Source: Citrobacter sp. RHB25-C09
GTDB taxonomy: Bacteria; Pseudomonadota; Gammaproteobacteria; Enterobacterales; Enterobacteriaceae
Direction of reading: 5' to 3'
Length of the DNA stretch: 64,000 bases
NCBI RefSeq assembly: GCF_013836145.1
Contig: NZ_CP057483.1
Coordinates: 2,170,001 to 2,234,000, forward strand
Shown: in pieces, positions 26,226 to 34,590 of the stretch
How positions within the stretch are numbered: position 1 is the stretch's first letter
Layout: every line of letters starts with the position of its first letter
The notes under the pieces: generated by a model
The model's database searches: none
The model's input: the letters and a program-made list of their open reading frames with translations, nothing else
What the model was told of the DNA's origin: nothing
Program-made: the position numbers and the translations under genes

Positions 26226-27629
26226 ATGTTCGGTCTTGATGCGTTTCATCTGGCAAGGATCCAGTTTGCGTTTACGGTTTCTTTCCACATTATTTTTCCC
26301 GCGATCACCATTGGCCTTGCGAGCTACCTTGCGGTACTGGAAGGGCTCTGGCTGAAAAGCAAAAATCCCGTCTGGCGCTCGCTGTATCGCTTCTGGTCAC
26401 CCATTTTTGCCGTCAACTTTGGAATGGGCGTCGTTTCAGGGCTGGTCATGGCCTATCAGTTCGGCACTAACTGGAGTGGTTTTTCAGCATTTGCAGGCAG
26501 TATTACCGGGCCATTGTTAACCTATGAAGTGCTGACGGCCTTCTTCCTTGAGGCCGGATTCCTCGGGGTTATGTTGTTTGGCTGGAATAAGGTCGGCCCT
26601 GGCCTGCATTTCTTCTCAACCTGTATGGTGGCATTAGGCACGCTGATGTCGACCTTCTGGATCCTCGCCTCTAATAGCTGGATGCAGACGCCGCAGGGTT
26701 ATGAGATCGTCAACGGCCAGGTTGTGCCGGTGGACTGGTTTGCCGTTATCTTCAATCCGTCATTCCCTTACCGACTGCTGCATATGACCGTTGCTGCGTT
26801 TCTCAGTAGTGCGCTTTTTGTCGGCGCCTCGGCGGCGTGGCACCTGTTGCGCGGTAATAATACCCCCGCGATTCGCGCGATGTTCTCGATGGCGCTGTGG
26901 ATGACACTCATTGTGGCGCCGTTACAAGCCATGATTGGGGACATGCACGGGCTGAACACCCTGAAACATCAGCCTGCAAAAATTGCCGCCATTGAGGGCC
27001 ACTGGGAAAACCCTCCGGGGGAACCCACACCGCTGCTGCTGTTTGGCTGGCCAGATATGGAGCAGGAACGAACCCGCTACGGGTTGGCCATTCCGGCGCT
27101 GGGGAGCCTGATCCTGACTCACAGTTTTGATAAACAGGTACCGGCATTAAAAGAATTCCCTCAGGACGAGCGCCCTAATTCCACGATGGTGTTCTGGTCG
27201 TTTCGCATCATGGCCGGGCTGGGTATGTTAATGATGCTGCTGGGGTTCATGGCGCTCTGGTTGCGCTACAAACAGCGTTTATATTCCTCTCGCCCGTTCC
27301 TGCGCTTCGCGCTTTGGATGGGGCCATCCGGACTTATCGCTATTCTCGCGGGCTGGGTCACTACCGAAGTGGGACGCCAGCCGTGGGTGGTGTACGGCTT
27401 ACAGCGTACTGCTGATGCAGTTTCGGCACACGGTGACCTGCATATGAGCCTTTCTCTGCTCGCTTTCTTTGTTGTGTACAGCGCAGTCTTTGGCGTCGGC
27501 TACAGCTACATGATTCGACTGATCTGTAAAGGTCCGGAAGAAATAGACTCCGCAACGCCGCCGACAGGAACCCCTGCAAGGCCGCTTTCTGCCGCCGTCC
27601 TCAACTCTCACCATGAGGCACAACGCTAA
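26226..27629 (+). CDS. cioA: Cytochrome bd-type quinol oxidase subunit I (CioA-like)
   Basis: A 467-residue cytochrome bd subunit I with multiple transmembrane helices. Haem ligand regions are visible: His21 in SFHIIFPAITIG (b595 type), the histidine in YRLLHMTVAAF (b558) and a methionine in the TMVFWSFRIMAGLGM helix, plus the quinol/haem motif GRQPWVVYGLQRT. The periplasmic Q-loop between ~255 and ~310 is short and the C-terminus lacks the CydA extension, which is the pattern of cyanide-insensitive (CioA) oxidases rather than E. coli CydA. A GGAG Shine-Dalgarno lies 7 bases before the ATG. This operon is not in K-12 at this place. Confidence 0.9.
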   Translation: MFGLDAFHLARIQFAFTVSFHIIFPAITIGLASYLAVLEGLWLKSKNPVWRSLYRFWSPIFAVNFGMGVVSGLVMAYQFGTNWSGFSAFAGSITGPLLTYEVLTAFFLEAGFLGVMLFGWNKVGPGLHFFSTCMVALGTLMSTFWILASNSWMQTPQGYEIVNGQVVPVDWFAVIFNPSFPYRLLHMTVAAFLSSALFVGASAAWHLLRGNNTPAIRAMFSMALWMTLIVAPLQAMIGDMHGLNTLKHQPAKIAAIEGHWENPPGEPTPLLLFGWPDMEQERTRYGLAIPALGSLILTHSFDKQVPALKEFPQDERPNSTMVFWSFRIMAGLGMLMMLLGFMALWLRYKQRLYSSRPFLRFALWMGPSGLIAILAGWVTTEVGRQPWVVYGLQRTADAVSAHGDLHMSLSLLAFFVVYSAVFGVGYSYMIRLICKGPEEIDSATPPTGTPARPLSAAVLNSHHEAQR

Positions 27630-28639
27630 TGGGTATGGATTTATCAGTTATCTGGTTTGTGATCATTGTTTTCGCCACGCTGATGTACATCGTGATGGAC
27701 GGATTCGATTTGGGCATTGGTATTCTGTTTCCCGCTACGCGCGATGCTGATGATCGGGATGTCATGGTCAACAGTGTCGCCCCCGTGTGGGATGGCAATG
27801 AAACCTGGCTGGTGTTAGGAGGCGCTGGGCTGTTTGGCGCGTTCCCACTGGCCTATGCGGTGATTATCGATGCGCTCGCCATTCCGTTAACGCTGATGCT
27901 TCTCGGGTTGATTTTTCGCGGCGTGGCCTTTGAGTTCCGCTTCAAAGCCACGCCCTCTCACCGACCATTCTGGGACAAAGCCTTTCTTGGGGGTTCGATT
28001 GTTGCGACCTTCGCGCAGGGTATCGTGGTTGGCGCGGTGATTAACGGTTTTGCCGTGACTGAGCGCCGCTTCAGCGGCGGGCCATTCGACTGGCTAACCC
28101 CCTTCACGCTGTTCTGTGGGTTCGGTCTGGTGGTGACCTATGCGCTATTAGGCGCAACGTGGCTGGTGATGAAAAGTGAAAACCCTCTCGAGGATAAAAT
28201 GCGAAGTACAGCGAAAAAATTGTTGCTGGCGCTGCTGTTGGTGATTGCAACGATCAGTCTCTGGACGCCGCTGGCGCATCCGGCAATTGTCGACCGCTGG
28301 TTTAGCCTGCCCAATCTGTGGTTCCTGCTGCCGGTTCCGGTGCTGGTTATCATCATCAGTCTCTGGTTATGGCAGGCGCTGGATCAGCCTGAACACCATA
28401 CGTTGCCTTTTGCGCTGACGCTCGGTCTGATTTTCCTCGGCTTTAGCGGGTTAGGTATCAGTATCTGGCCGCATATCATTCCGCCGTCCATTACACTCTG
28501 GCAGGCTGCTGCACCTGCGCAAAGTCAGGGCTTTATGCTGGTCGGTGCCCTGCTCATTATTCCTGTGATCCTGGTTTACACCTTCTGGAGTTACTACGTG
28601 TTTCGCGGCAAAGTTCAACATGGCGAGGGATATCATTGA
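27629..28639 (+). CDS. cioB: Cytochrome bd-type quinol oxidase subunit II (CioB-like)
   Basis: A 336-residue subunit II with the family start signature YIVMDGFDLGIGILFP and DVMVNSVAPVWDGNETWLVLGG. About eight to nine transmembrane helices are visible. It pairs with subunit I to form the oxidase that reduces O2 to water with quinol, generating a proton gradient without pumping. The ATG overlaps the subunit I stop by one base (TAATG), and its TGA overlaps the ATG of the small third gene. Confidence 0.92.
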   Translation: MGMDLSVIWFVIIVFATLMYIVMDGFDLGIGILFPATRDADDRDVMVNSVAPVWDGNETWLVLGGAGLFGAFPLAYAVIIDALAIPLTLMLLGLIFRGVAFEFRFKATPSHRPFWDKAFLGGSIVATFAQGIVVGAVINGFAVTERRFSGGPFDWLTPFTLFCGFGLVVTYALLGATWLVMKSENPLEDKMRSTAKKLLLALLLVIATISLWTPLAHPAIVDRWFSLPNLWFLLPVPVLVIIISLWLWQALDQPEHHTLPFALTLGLIFLGFSGLGISIWPHIIPPSITLWQAAAPAQSQGFMLVGALLIIPVILVYTFWSYYVFRGKVQHGEGYH

Positions 28640-28767
28640 TGCAGCATTCTGTCTGGAAGCGTCTGATGTGGCTGGCGATCATTTGGGGCGGTAGCGTACT
28701 GACGCTGGCGGCGGTGGGCGTGTTTTTTCGTCTGCTTATGACGGCGGCGGGGTTTAAAGCGCATTAA
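28639..28767 (+). CDS. DUF2474/CydX-like small subunit of cytochrome bd
   Basis: A 42-residue single-helix protein (MQHSVWKRLMWLAIIWGG at the N-terminus, ending TAAGFKAH) whose ATG overlaps the cioB stop (TGATG). Basic residues before the helix and the K-RLMWLAIIWGGSV pattern match DUF2474-type proteins that accompany cioAB operons, functional counterparts of CydX, which stabilise the haems. A terminator follows 13 bases downstream. It is too short for standard gene calling. Confidence 0.82.
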   Translation: MQHSVWKRLMWLAIIWGGSVLTLAAVGVFFRLLMTAAGFKAH

Positions 28768-28780
28768 CCTCGAAAGGTTG

Positions 28781-28808
28781 GCCCGGTGAAAAACCACCGG
28801 GCTTTCTG
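28781..28808. terminator. Terminator after the cioAB operon
   Basis: Perfect arms GCCCGGTG (28781-28788) and CACCGGGC (28795-28802) with loop AAAAAC, then TTTCTGTT. It lies between the convergent operon and rlhA. Confidence 0.85.
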
Positions 28809-30770
28809 TTAACGCTTGCGCTTCGGCAGTGTTTCCATCAGATCTTCCGGACTGACGGAAGCGACGACGCTGCCAGGTAATGGCATCTTCAGAATGTGAT
28901 TTTTGATTTTACCAATGACGTGCATTTCGCACGGACGGCAGTCAAATTTCAGGGTAAGCACCTCATCGCCATTGACCAGTTGCATCGGCGTGGCCTTCCA
29001 GCTCTTGATGTTTCCTTTCGCCTGTTTCGGGCACAGGTTAAAGGCAAAACGTAGACAATGCTTGGTGATCATGACCGGAACATCGCCCTTTTCTTCATGG
29101 GCCTCATAAGCAGCATCGATCAACTCAACGCCATAGCGATGATAAAACGCTCTCGCTTTGTGGTTATAGACGTTCGCAAGGAAACTCAGGTGTGTTTGCG
29201 GATAAACCGGCGCAGGATCAGAAACCGCTTTACGCACGCCGCGTTGATAGCTCGCCAGACGCGCCGCGTCCAGCATTTCCACCGCTTCCCGGCGGAACTG
29301 ATTAAGCAGGCTGTTTGGTACAAACAGCGCATCCGGCAGCGTCACTGCGATATCACGCGCGTAATACAGCGTCTGTCCAAGTTTCGCCACGCCGTCTTTC
29401 AGCGCGCTCAGCGCTTTTTCAGCGTTATTCGCTTCCTCAAAGTTGCCTTCCAGCGTATGGGTTATACTGACGCCCTCCTCGCTGGTAAGGGTCAGAATCA
29501 GCTGTTCCTGCCAGCCGCCGAGCTCAATATCAACTGCCACACGACGTTCGCTTGAGGTTTTGGTTAATGCCTGCTGCCAGTTGTGGTCAAGATTGCGGTT
29601 CAGCGGGTGATGTGGACGAAGCTTGTGCAGATCGGCTGGCATCTCATTCGGCCAGACGCGGTAACGATTCTCACCCATTTTCTCAACGGTGTTCGCGCGG
29701 AAACCCACCACTTCGCGTTTGATCATCACGTTCAGACCGTCGCCGTTCGCTAACGGTTCGCTGACCTCGACGTCGAGGTGATCTTTCGCCACTTTCAGGA
29801 CTTCACCAACCGGTAATCCGATAAATTTGGGCGAATCAAAGGCGCCGATATCCCCTTTCCGCGCATTAACAAAGTAGTCGGTACTGCCACGGTGAAAGGT
29901 TTTATCCGTTGAAGGAATAAAGAAATGCTCGGTGCGGCCAGAAGACGCGCGTGCCAGGTCCCCCCGATCTTCAATGATCGCATCCAGCATCTGGCGATAG
30001 TGCGCGGTGATATTCTTCACGTAGCTCATATCTTTGTAACGTCCTTCAATCTTGAAGGAGCGCACGCCTGCGTCAATCAGCGCACCGAGGTTAGCCGTCT
30101 GGTCGTTATCTTTCATCGACAGCAGGTGTTTTTCATACGACACCACCCGTCCCTGATCGTCTTTAAGGGTATACGGTAAACGGCACGCCTGAGAACAGTC
30201 GCCTCTGTTGGCACTGCGTCCCGTCTGGGCGTGAGAGATGTAGCACTGCCCGGAATACGCTACGCACAGCGCACCGTGAACAAAGAATTCGATGGTTGCA
30301 TCGGTGGCCTGGTGAATGGTCTGAATCTGTTCGAGATTTAACTCACGCGCCAGCACAATCTGGGTAAAGCCGACGTCAGAGAGGAATTTTGCTTTTTCAA
30401 CACTACGGATATCGCACTGGGTGCTGGCATGCAGTTCGATGGGAGGAATGTCGAGCTCCAGTATCCCCATGTCCTGCACAATCAGCGCATCAACGCCCGT
30501 CTGGTAGAGATCGGTGATTAACCGCTGTGCGGGTTCCAGTTCATCGTCATGCAGAATCGTGTTCAGCGTGACGAAGATCTTCGCGCCGTAGCGATGGGCA
30601 AACGGCACCAGTTCGCCAATCTCTTTCAGGCTGTTGCTGGCATTATGCCGTGCGCCAAATCCGGGACCGCCAATGTAGACAGCATCTGCACCGTGCAAAA
30701 TGGCTTCGCGGGCAATGGCGGTATCACGTGCCGGGCTTAACAATTCAAGGCGATTTGAGTGCAGGCGCAT
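28809..30770 (-). CDS. rlhA: 23S rRNA 5-hydroxycytidine C2501 synthase RlhA (peptidase U32 family)
   Basis: RlhA (YdcP) hydroxylates C2501 of 23S rRNA and is related to the U32 peptidase-like family, together with TrhP. The ATG at 30770 gives 653 residues, the E. coli length; the frame extends 9 codons further with a TTG that I do not favour. Conserved motifs: LELLSPARD, GADAVYIGGPGFGARHNA, IVQDMGILEL and the cysteine-rich cluster GALCVAYSGQCYISHAQTG, NRGDCSQACRLPY, with more cysteines near the C-terminus (KHCLRFAFNLCPKQ, FDCRPCEMHVIGK). It stands between the cytochrome bd operon and sutR. In K-12 yncJ and hicAB lie on its ydcR side. Confidence 0.95.
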   Translation of the reverse strand: MRLHSNRLELLSPARDTAIAREAILHGADAVYIGGPGFGARHNASNSLKEIGELVPFAHRYGAKIFVTLNTILHDDELEPAQRLITDLYQTGVDALIVQDMGILELDIPPIELHASTQCDIRSVEKAKFLSDVGFTQIVLARELNLEQIQTIHQATDATIEFFVHGALCVAYSGQCYISHAQTGRSANRGDCSQACRLPYTLKDDQGRVVSYEKHLLSMKDNDQTANLGALIDAGVRSFKIEGRYKDMSYVKNITAHYRQMLDAIIEDRGDLARASSGRTEHFFIPSTDKTFHRGSTDYFVNARKGDIGAFDSPKFIGLPVGEVLKVAKDHLDVEVSEPLANGDGLNVMIKREVVGFRANTVEKMGENRYRVWPNEMPADLHKLRPHHPLNRNLDHNWQQALTKTSSERRVAVDIELGGWQEQLILTLTSEEGVSITHTLEGNFEEANNAEKALSALKDGVAKLGQTLYYARDIAVTLPDALFVPNSLLNQFRREAVEMLDAARLASYQRGVRKAVSDPAPVYPQTHLSFLANVYNHKARAFYHRYGVELIDAAYEAHEEKGDVPVMITKHCLRFAFNLCPKQAKGNIKSWKATPMQLVNGDEVLTLKFDCRPCEMHVIGKIKNHILKMPLPGSVVASVSPEDLMETLPKRKR

Positions 30771-30848
30771 AGCGTTGTTCTTATCCAGTAGCAGCAAAAT
30801 GGCGGCTATTGTAGTCAGAAGCGCCGCAGAGCGAAATAGTTTTCCTGC

Positions 30849-31385
30849 TCAACTGCGTGGGTAATGGATCAAGGAATGAAAGTGCACAGTCTGACCACTG
30901 CTGTTGAGATAAGCGTGCGGCTGGTCACCTGCAAAACGCACACCTTCCCCTGCGTGAAGCACCCGCCATTGCCCTTCGATGCGCATCTCCAGTTCGCCAT
31001 GAATGGCGATGACATGTTCAATCACGCCGGTTTCATGCGGCGTGGATTCACTGAGTGCGCCGGGAGCCAGCAGAATCGAAAAATGATCAAAGCGCAACTC
31101 CGGATCCCATGGGAATAGCGGCGTTACCACCATGGCCTGCTGCTGTGGGTCGAATGTCGGCAGTTGTTCCGATTCGGGCGGCGCGATAAAGGTTGAAAAC
31201 GGGACATTAAGTCCGGTGGCAATCTTCCAGAGCGTTGCTACCGTCGGGCTGGATTCGTTACGTTCAATTTGCCCGAGCATCGCTTTTGATACCCCGGTCG
31301 CTTCGGAGAGTCGCGATAAGCTCCAGTCCCGCTGTTTACGCAGCGTTTTTAACGTACTCGCCAGATAGTGCGTCAGGTTGTCCAT
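30849..31385 (-). CDS. sutR: Transcriptional regulator SutR (XRE-cupin)
   Basis: A 178-residue regulator with an N-terminal HTH_3 domain (LKTLRKQRDWSLSRLSEATGVSKAML, residues ~11-36) and a C-terminal cupin (SESTPHETGVIEHVIAIHGELEM onward). The ATG at 31385 follows GGGAGGGG; an upstream frame extension to 31415 is rejected on homology. E. coli SutR (YdcN) controls genes of sulfur utilisation. It is divergent from ydcO, and two identical palindromes lie between them. Confidence 0.92.
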   Translation of the reverse strand: MDNLTHYLASTLKTLRKQRDWSLSRLSEATGVSKAMLGQIERNESSPTVATLWKIATGLNVPFSTFIAPPESEQLPTFDPQQQAMVVTPLFPWDPELRFDHFSILLAPGALSESTPHETGVIEHVIAIHGELEMRIEGQWRVLHAGEGVRFAGDQPHAYLNSSGQTVHFHSLIHYPRS

Positions 31386-31420
31386 TGTCCCCTCCCAAAA
31401 ATGACAGCTTACCACTTGTG

Positions 31421-31462
31421 CGTTATAACGCTCAAATGCTAGATTGATTGACCGTTATAACG
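31421..31462. promoter_or_regulatory. Twin palindromic operators between sutR and ydcO
   Basis: The perfect palindrome CGTTATAACG occurs at 31421-31430 and again at 31453-31462, 32 bp apart (about three helical turns), each extended on its outer side by TG or CA so that the pair forms a larger inverted arrangement TGCGTTATAACG / CGTTATAACGCA. The location between a divergent XRE regulator and its neighbour makes these likely SutR sites controlling both genes. Binding is inferred. Confidence 0.75.
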
Positions 31463-31476
31463 CACGAGAGGTCATC

Positions 31477-32643
31477 ATGCGTCTGTTTTCATTGCCCTTG
31501 CCCACTCTGCTTTCAGGCTTTGTGGCGGTCCTTGTCGGCTATGCCAGTTCCGCGGCGATCGTCTGGCAGGCCGCCGTCGCGGCTGGCGCGACCACTGCGC
31601 AAATTGCGGGCTGGCTAACTGCACTCGGCATCGCAATGGGCGTCAGTACGCTCATTCTGACGCTATGGTATCGCGCCCCTGTGCTGACGGCGTGGTCAAC
31701 GCCTGGCGCAGCGCTGCTGGTCACCGGCCTTCAGGGTCTGACGCTGCCTGAGGCGGTTGGCGTATTTATTATCGCTAATGCGTTGATCGTGCTGTGTGGG
31801 GTAACGGGACTGTTTGCCCGGTTGATGCGGGTGATTCCGCACTCGCTGGCGGCGGCGATGCTGGCGGGCGTTCTTCTGCGTTTTGGCCTACAGGCTTTTG
31901 CCAGCCTCGACGGTAATTTCCTGCTCTGCGGCAGTATGCTGTTGGCATGGCTGATACTGAAGGTCATTGCTCCACGCTATGCGGTTATCGGCGCACTGGT
32001 TGTCGGCGCGACAATAGCATTCGCAAATAGTGACGTTGTCACCTATGCGTGGGATGTTTCACCTGTTCTTCCGGATTTTATTGTCCCGCAGTTTTCGCTG
32101 GCACATGCCATTGGCGTAGGCGTCCCGCTGTTTCTCGTCACTATGGCTTCACAAAATGCCCCTGGTGTCGCCACTCTGAAAGCCTCGGGTTACAACGTTC
32201 CCGTTTCTCCGCTGATCATCGTGACAGGTTTACTAGCCTTATTTTTCTCGCCATTTGGCGTCTATTCTATCTGTATTGCCGCTATCACTGCGGCCATTTG
32301 CCAAAGCCCGGAAGCCCATCCCGATGCGGAGAAGCGCTGGATGGCAGCGGCGGCAGCCGGTGTGTTTTACGTTATTGCTGGAATATTCGGCAGTTCAATC
32401 ACCGCCATCATGGCGGCACTGCCGGTGAGCGGCGTGCAGATGCTTGCCGGGCTGGCGCTGTTAGGCACGATCTCTGGCAGTTTGTACCAGGCGCTGTGTC
32501 AGGAAACCGAGCGCGATCCCGCCGTGATAACGTTTCTGGTCACCGCAAGCGGCCTGACGCTGTGGGGTATTGGATCTGCATTTTGGGGGTTAGTTGCCGG
32601 AGGCATCTGCTTTACTGCACTACGACTGGCCCGCCGCACGTAG
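31477..32643 (+). CDS. ydcO: BenE-family benzoate/H+ symporter-like transporter YdcO
   Basis: A 388-residue inner-membrane protein with about 11-12 transmembrane helices, of the BenE family. Conserved segments: GYASSAAIVWQAA, LTAWSTPGAALLVTG, VIPHSLAAAMLAGVLLRFGLQ, MASQNAPGVATLKASGY and AITAAICQSPEAHPD. The ATG at 31477 matches the E. coli YdcO start; the frame is open back to 31444, but that region holds an operator. Substrate is unproven in E. coli. Its end overlaps the convergent AraC-family gene by 24 bases. Confidence 0.92.
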   Translation: MRLFSLPLPTLLSGFVAVLVGYASSAAIVWQAAVAAGATTAQIAGWLTALGIAMGVSTLILTLWYRAPVLTAWSTPGAALLVTGLQGLTLPEAVGVFIIANALIVLCGVTGLFARLMRVIPHSLAAAMLAGVLLRFGLQAFASLDGNFLLCGSMLLAWLILKVIAPRYAVIGALVVGATIAFANSDVVTYAWDVSPVLPDFIVPQFSLAHAIGVGVPLFLVTMASQNAPGVATLKASGYNVPVSPLIIVTGLLALFFSPFGVYSICIAAITAAICQSPEAHPDAEKRWMAAAAAGVFYVIAGIFGSSITAIMAALPVSGVQMLAGLALLGTISGSLYQALCQETERDPAVITFLVTASGLTLWGIGSAFWGLVAGGICFTALRLARRT

Positions 32644-33495
32644 TTGTGAGGGCGTTTTGCCGGTCGCTTGCTTAAAGCGATTACTGAAGTGACTGGGCGA
32701 ACTGAAGCCGCAGGCAAAGGCAATCTCCGTCAGCGGACGTTGTGAATGACACACTAACTGTTTTGCCAGATCCATGCGTCGCTGCATCACATACTGATGC
32801 GGCGCCATTTTCATCGACTGACGAAACATTCGGGCGAAATGGTATTCGCTCAGAGCTGCTTCATGAGCTAAATCAGCCAGCGTAAACGGTTCGGCCAGAT
32901 GGGCGTCAATCCAGGCCTGTACATTGCGCAATGTCCCCGGCGCAAGCCCGCCCGTTACCGTCGGCAGGCGCCACTGCACGTTGCTGTAATGCTGAATCAG
33001 GTGGGTCATCAGCAGCGATGAAGCCGCGCTGAGGGTAAGATGGTTCGCCGGCTGCTGCCAGTCGTTCCCCAACAAAAACTGACGATAAACGGCGGTAATG
33101 CCGGGATCGTTGCCGAACGTTCGCTCGTCAAGGGTGAAGCGGTACGGACTCTTGTCCCAGACCTTTTCCCCCACCTCGCGAAGATGGGCATCGGTGCAAT
33201 AAAGATGGACGAATGAAAGGTCATCACGAATATCCCAGGTGGATTCGCTCTCTTTTGGCAGCAGGCAAAAGCGATCCGGCCCGCCGCCGTTTTTCCAGCC
33301 GTTCGCCGTTTTATGATAGCTCTCGTAGCCATCCTCCACATACAAACTCAGGGTGTGATGATCACAATATTGCGTGATGGTGTCGCGTTTGTTTGACCAT
33401 GCCGCCAGTTGGACACCCGAATGTAGGGCGACTGACTCATGCAGCACCGCATTGTGGCTCCGCAACTTTTCAAAGGCATCATATATTTGTGACAT
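32620..33495 (-). CDS. AraC-family transcriptional regulator
   Basis: A 291-residue regulator with a variable N-terminal ligand domain and a C-terminal double HTH of AraC type: FTLADLAHEAALSEYHFARMFRQSMKMAPHQYVMQRRMDLAK then RPLTEIAFACGFSSPSHFSNRFKQATGKTPSQLR (about residues 190-285). It is divergent from an EamA-family exporter gene 169 bases away, a common regulator/target layout, so it probably controls that gene. This pair is not at the corresponding K-12 position between ydcO and ydcL. Ligand unknown. The 3' end overlaps ydcO by 24 bases. Confidence 0.9.
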   Translation of the reverse strand: MSQIYDAFEKLRSHNAVLHESVALHSGVQLAAWSNKRDTITQYCDHHTLSLYVEDGYESYHKTANGWKNGGGPDRFCLLPKESESTWDIRDDLSFVHLYCTDAHLREVGEKVWDKSPYRFTLDERTFGNDPGITAVYRQFLLGNDWQQPANHLTLSAASSLLMTHLIQHYSNVQWRLPTVTGGLAPGTLRNVQAWIDAHLAEPFTLADLAHEAALSEYHFARMFRQSMKMAPHQYVMQRRMDLAKQLVCHSQRPLTEIAFACGFSSPSHFSNRFKQATGKTPSQLRAAGQS

Positions 33496-33664
33496 ACCAC
33501 CACATCTACCCCATTAATCTGAACTTCAGTGTATCGCAGCAACTTTCTGTTACCAGTCTCAACGAAAAAAAAGCGCAAGTTTTTGCAAGTTGACCGCAAG
33601 CGTGTGAAAGCGCCGCATGCCCAGACTTGCGACAGTGGGATATCCCGGTAAATGAGAGAAAGCG

Positions 33665-34558
33665 ATGAACCTGTTTTTGTATAGTCTGGTGGTGGTGATT
33701 TGGGGTACAACCTGGATTGCTATTTTTTTGCAGCAAGGTCCTGTTTCCGCACCGGTATCGATCTTCTGGCGCTTTGCCGTAGCGACTGCGCTGATGATGT
33801 TGATTATGTTGGTACGGGGAAAACTGAGAAAGCTGGCGGCGCGGGATCATCTGTTCTGCTTTCTTCAGGGTGCCTGCGTGTTCTGTTTTAATTTCTGGTG
33901 CTTTTATACCGCCGCGGCGTGGATCAATACCGGACTGGAGTCAGTGATCTTTTCCATGGCAGTATTATTCAATGCAGTGAACAGTTTTATCTTCTTTGGT
34001 CAAAAACCGCCAGCACGGTTCTATCTCGCCGCCGCACTGGGGCTGACCGGTATCGTCACTCTCTTCTGGCATGATCTTACCGCCAACGGCGTCAGCGGCA
34101 CGCTGTTGTCAGGGATTGGTCTGAGCGCGCTGGGCACGTTCGGTTTCTCACTGGGAAATATGATCAGTCTTCGCCATCAGAAAAATGGGCTGGAGGTGAT
34201 GACAACAAACAGTTGGGCGATGCTCTACGGTACGGTGCTGATCGCGATTATCGCCCTGCTACGCAGTGATGATTTCACCCCGCAGTGGACGTTTAGCTAC
34301 CTGGGCGCATTGTTGTATTTGGCCGTTTTCGGCTCGGTGATTGCCTTTGGCGTTTATTTCACCCTTGTCGGCCGCATTGGTCCCAGTAATGCGGCATACA
34401 GCACCCTGCTTTTCCCGTTGGTGGCATTATCGATCTCGACAATTTATGAAGGCTACGTCTGGCAACTTAATGCGGTCGCGGGGTTACTCTTTATTCTGGT
34501 GGGGAATCTGGTGATGTTCGCTCGCCCGCAGGAACGGTTACGTCGACGGGTTGCGTAA
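33665..34558 (+). CDS. EamA-family (DMT superfamily) exporter
   Basis: A 297-residue protein of ten transmembrane helices made of two EamA repeats (residues ~2-135 and ~150-290). Family traits are VVVIWGTTWIAIFLQQGPV at the N-terminus, SPVSIFWRFA-like arginine in helix 2, and GPSNAAYSTLLFPLVALSIS in the second repeat. Family members export amino acids, metabolites or drugs; the cargo here is not known. The divergent AraC-family gene probably regulates it. Confidence 0.9.
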   Translation: MNLFLYSLVVVIWGTTWIAIFLQQGPVSAPVSIFWRFAVATALMMLIMLVRGKLRKLAARDHLFCFLQGACVFCFNFWCFYTAAAWINTGLESVIFSMAVLFNAVNSFIFFGQKPPARFYLAAALGLTGIVTLFWHDLTANGVSGTLLSGIGLSALGTFGFSLGNMISLRHQKNGLEVMTTNSWAMLYGTVLIAIIALLRSDDFTPQWTFSYLGALLYLAVFGSVIAFGVYFTLVGRIGPSNAAYSTLLFPLVALSISTIYEGYVWQLNAVAGLLFILVGNLVMFARPQERLRRRVA

Positions 34559-34586
34559 AAAAAGCGCCATCTTTCGACGGCGCCTT
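34557..34586 (-). terminator. Terminator of ydcL
   Basis: Reading the minus strand, GGCGCCGTC-GAAA-GATGGCGC forms a hairpin followed by seven T residues (the A run at 34557-34563). It lies 5 bases past the ydcL stop and also overlaps the end of the convergent EamA gene. Confidence 0.8.
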
Positions 34587-34590
34587 GTCG

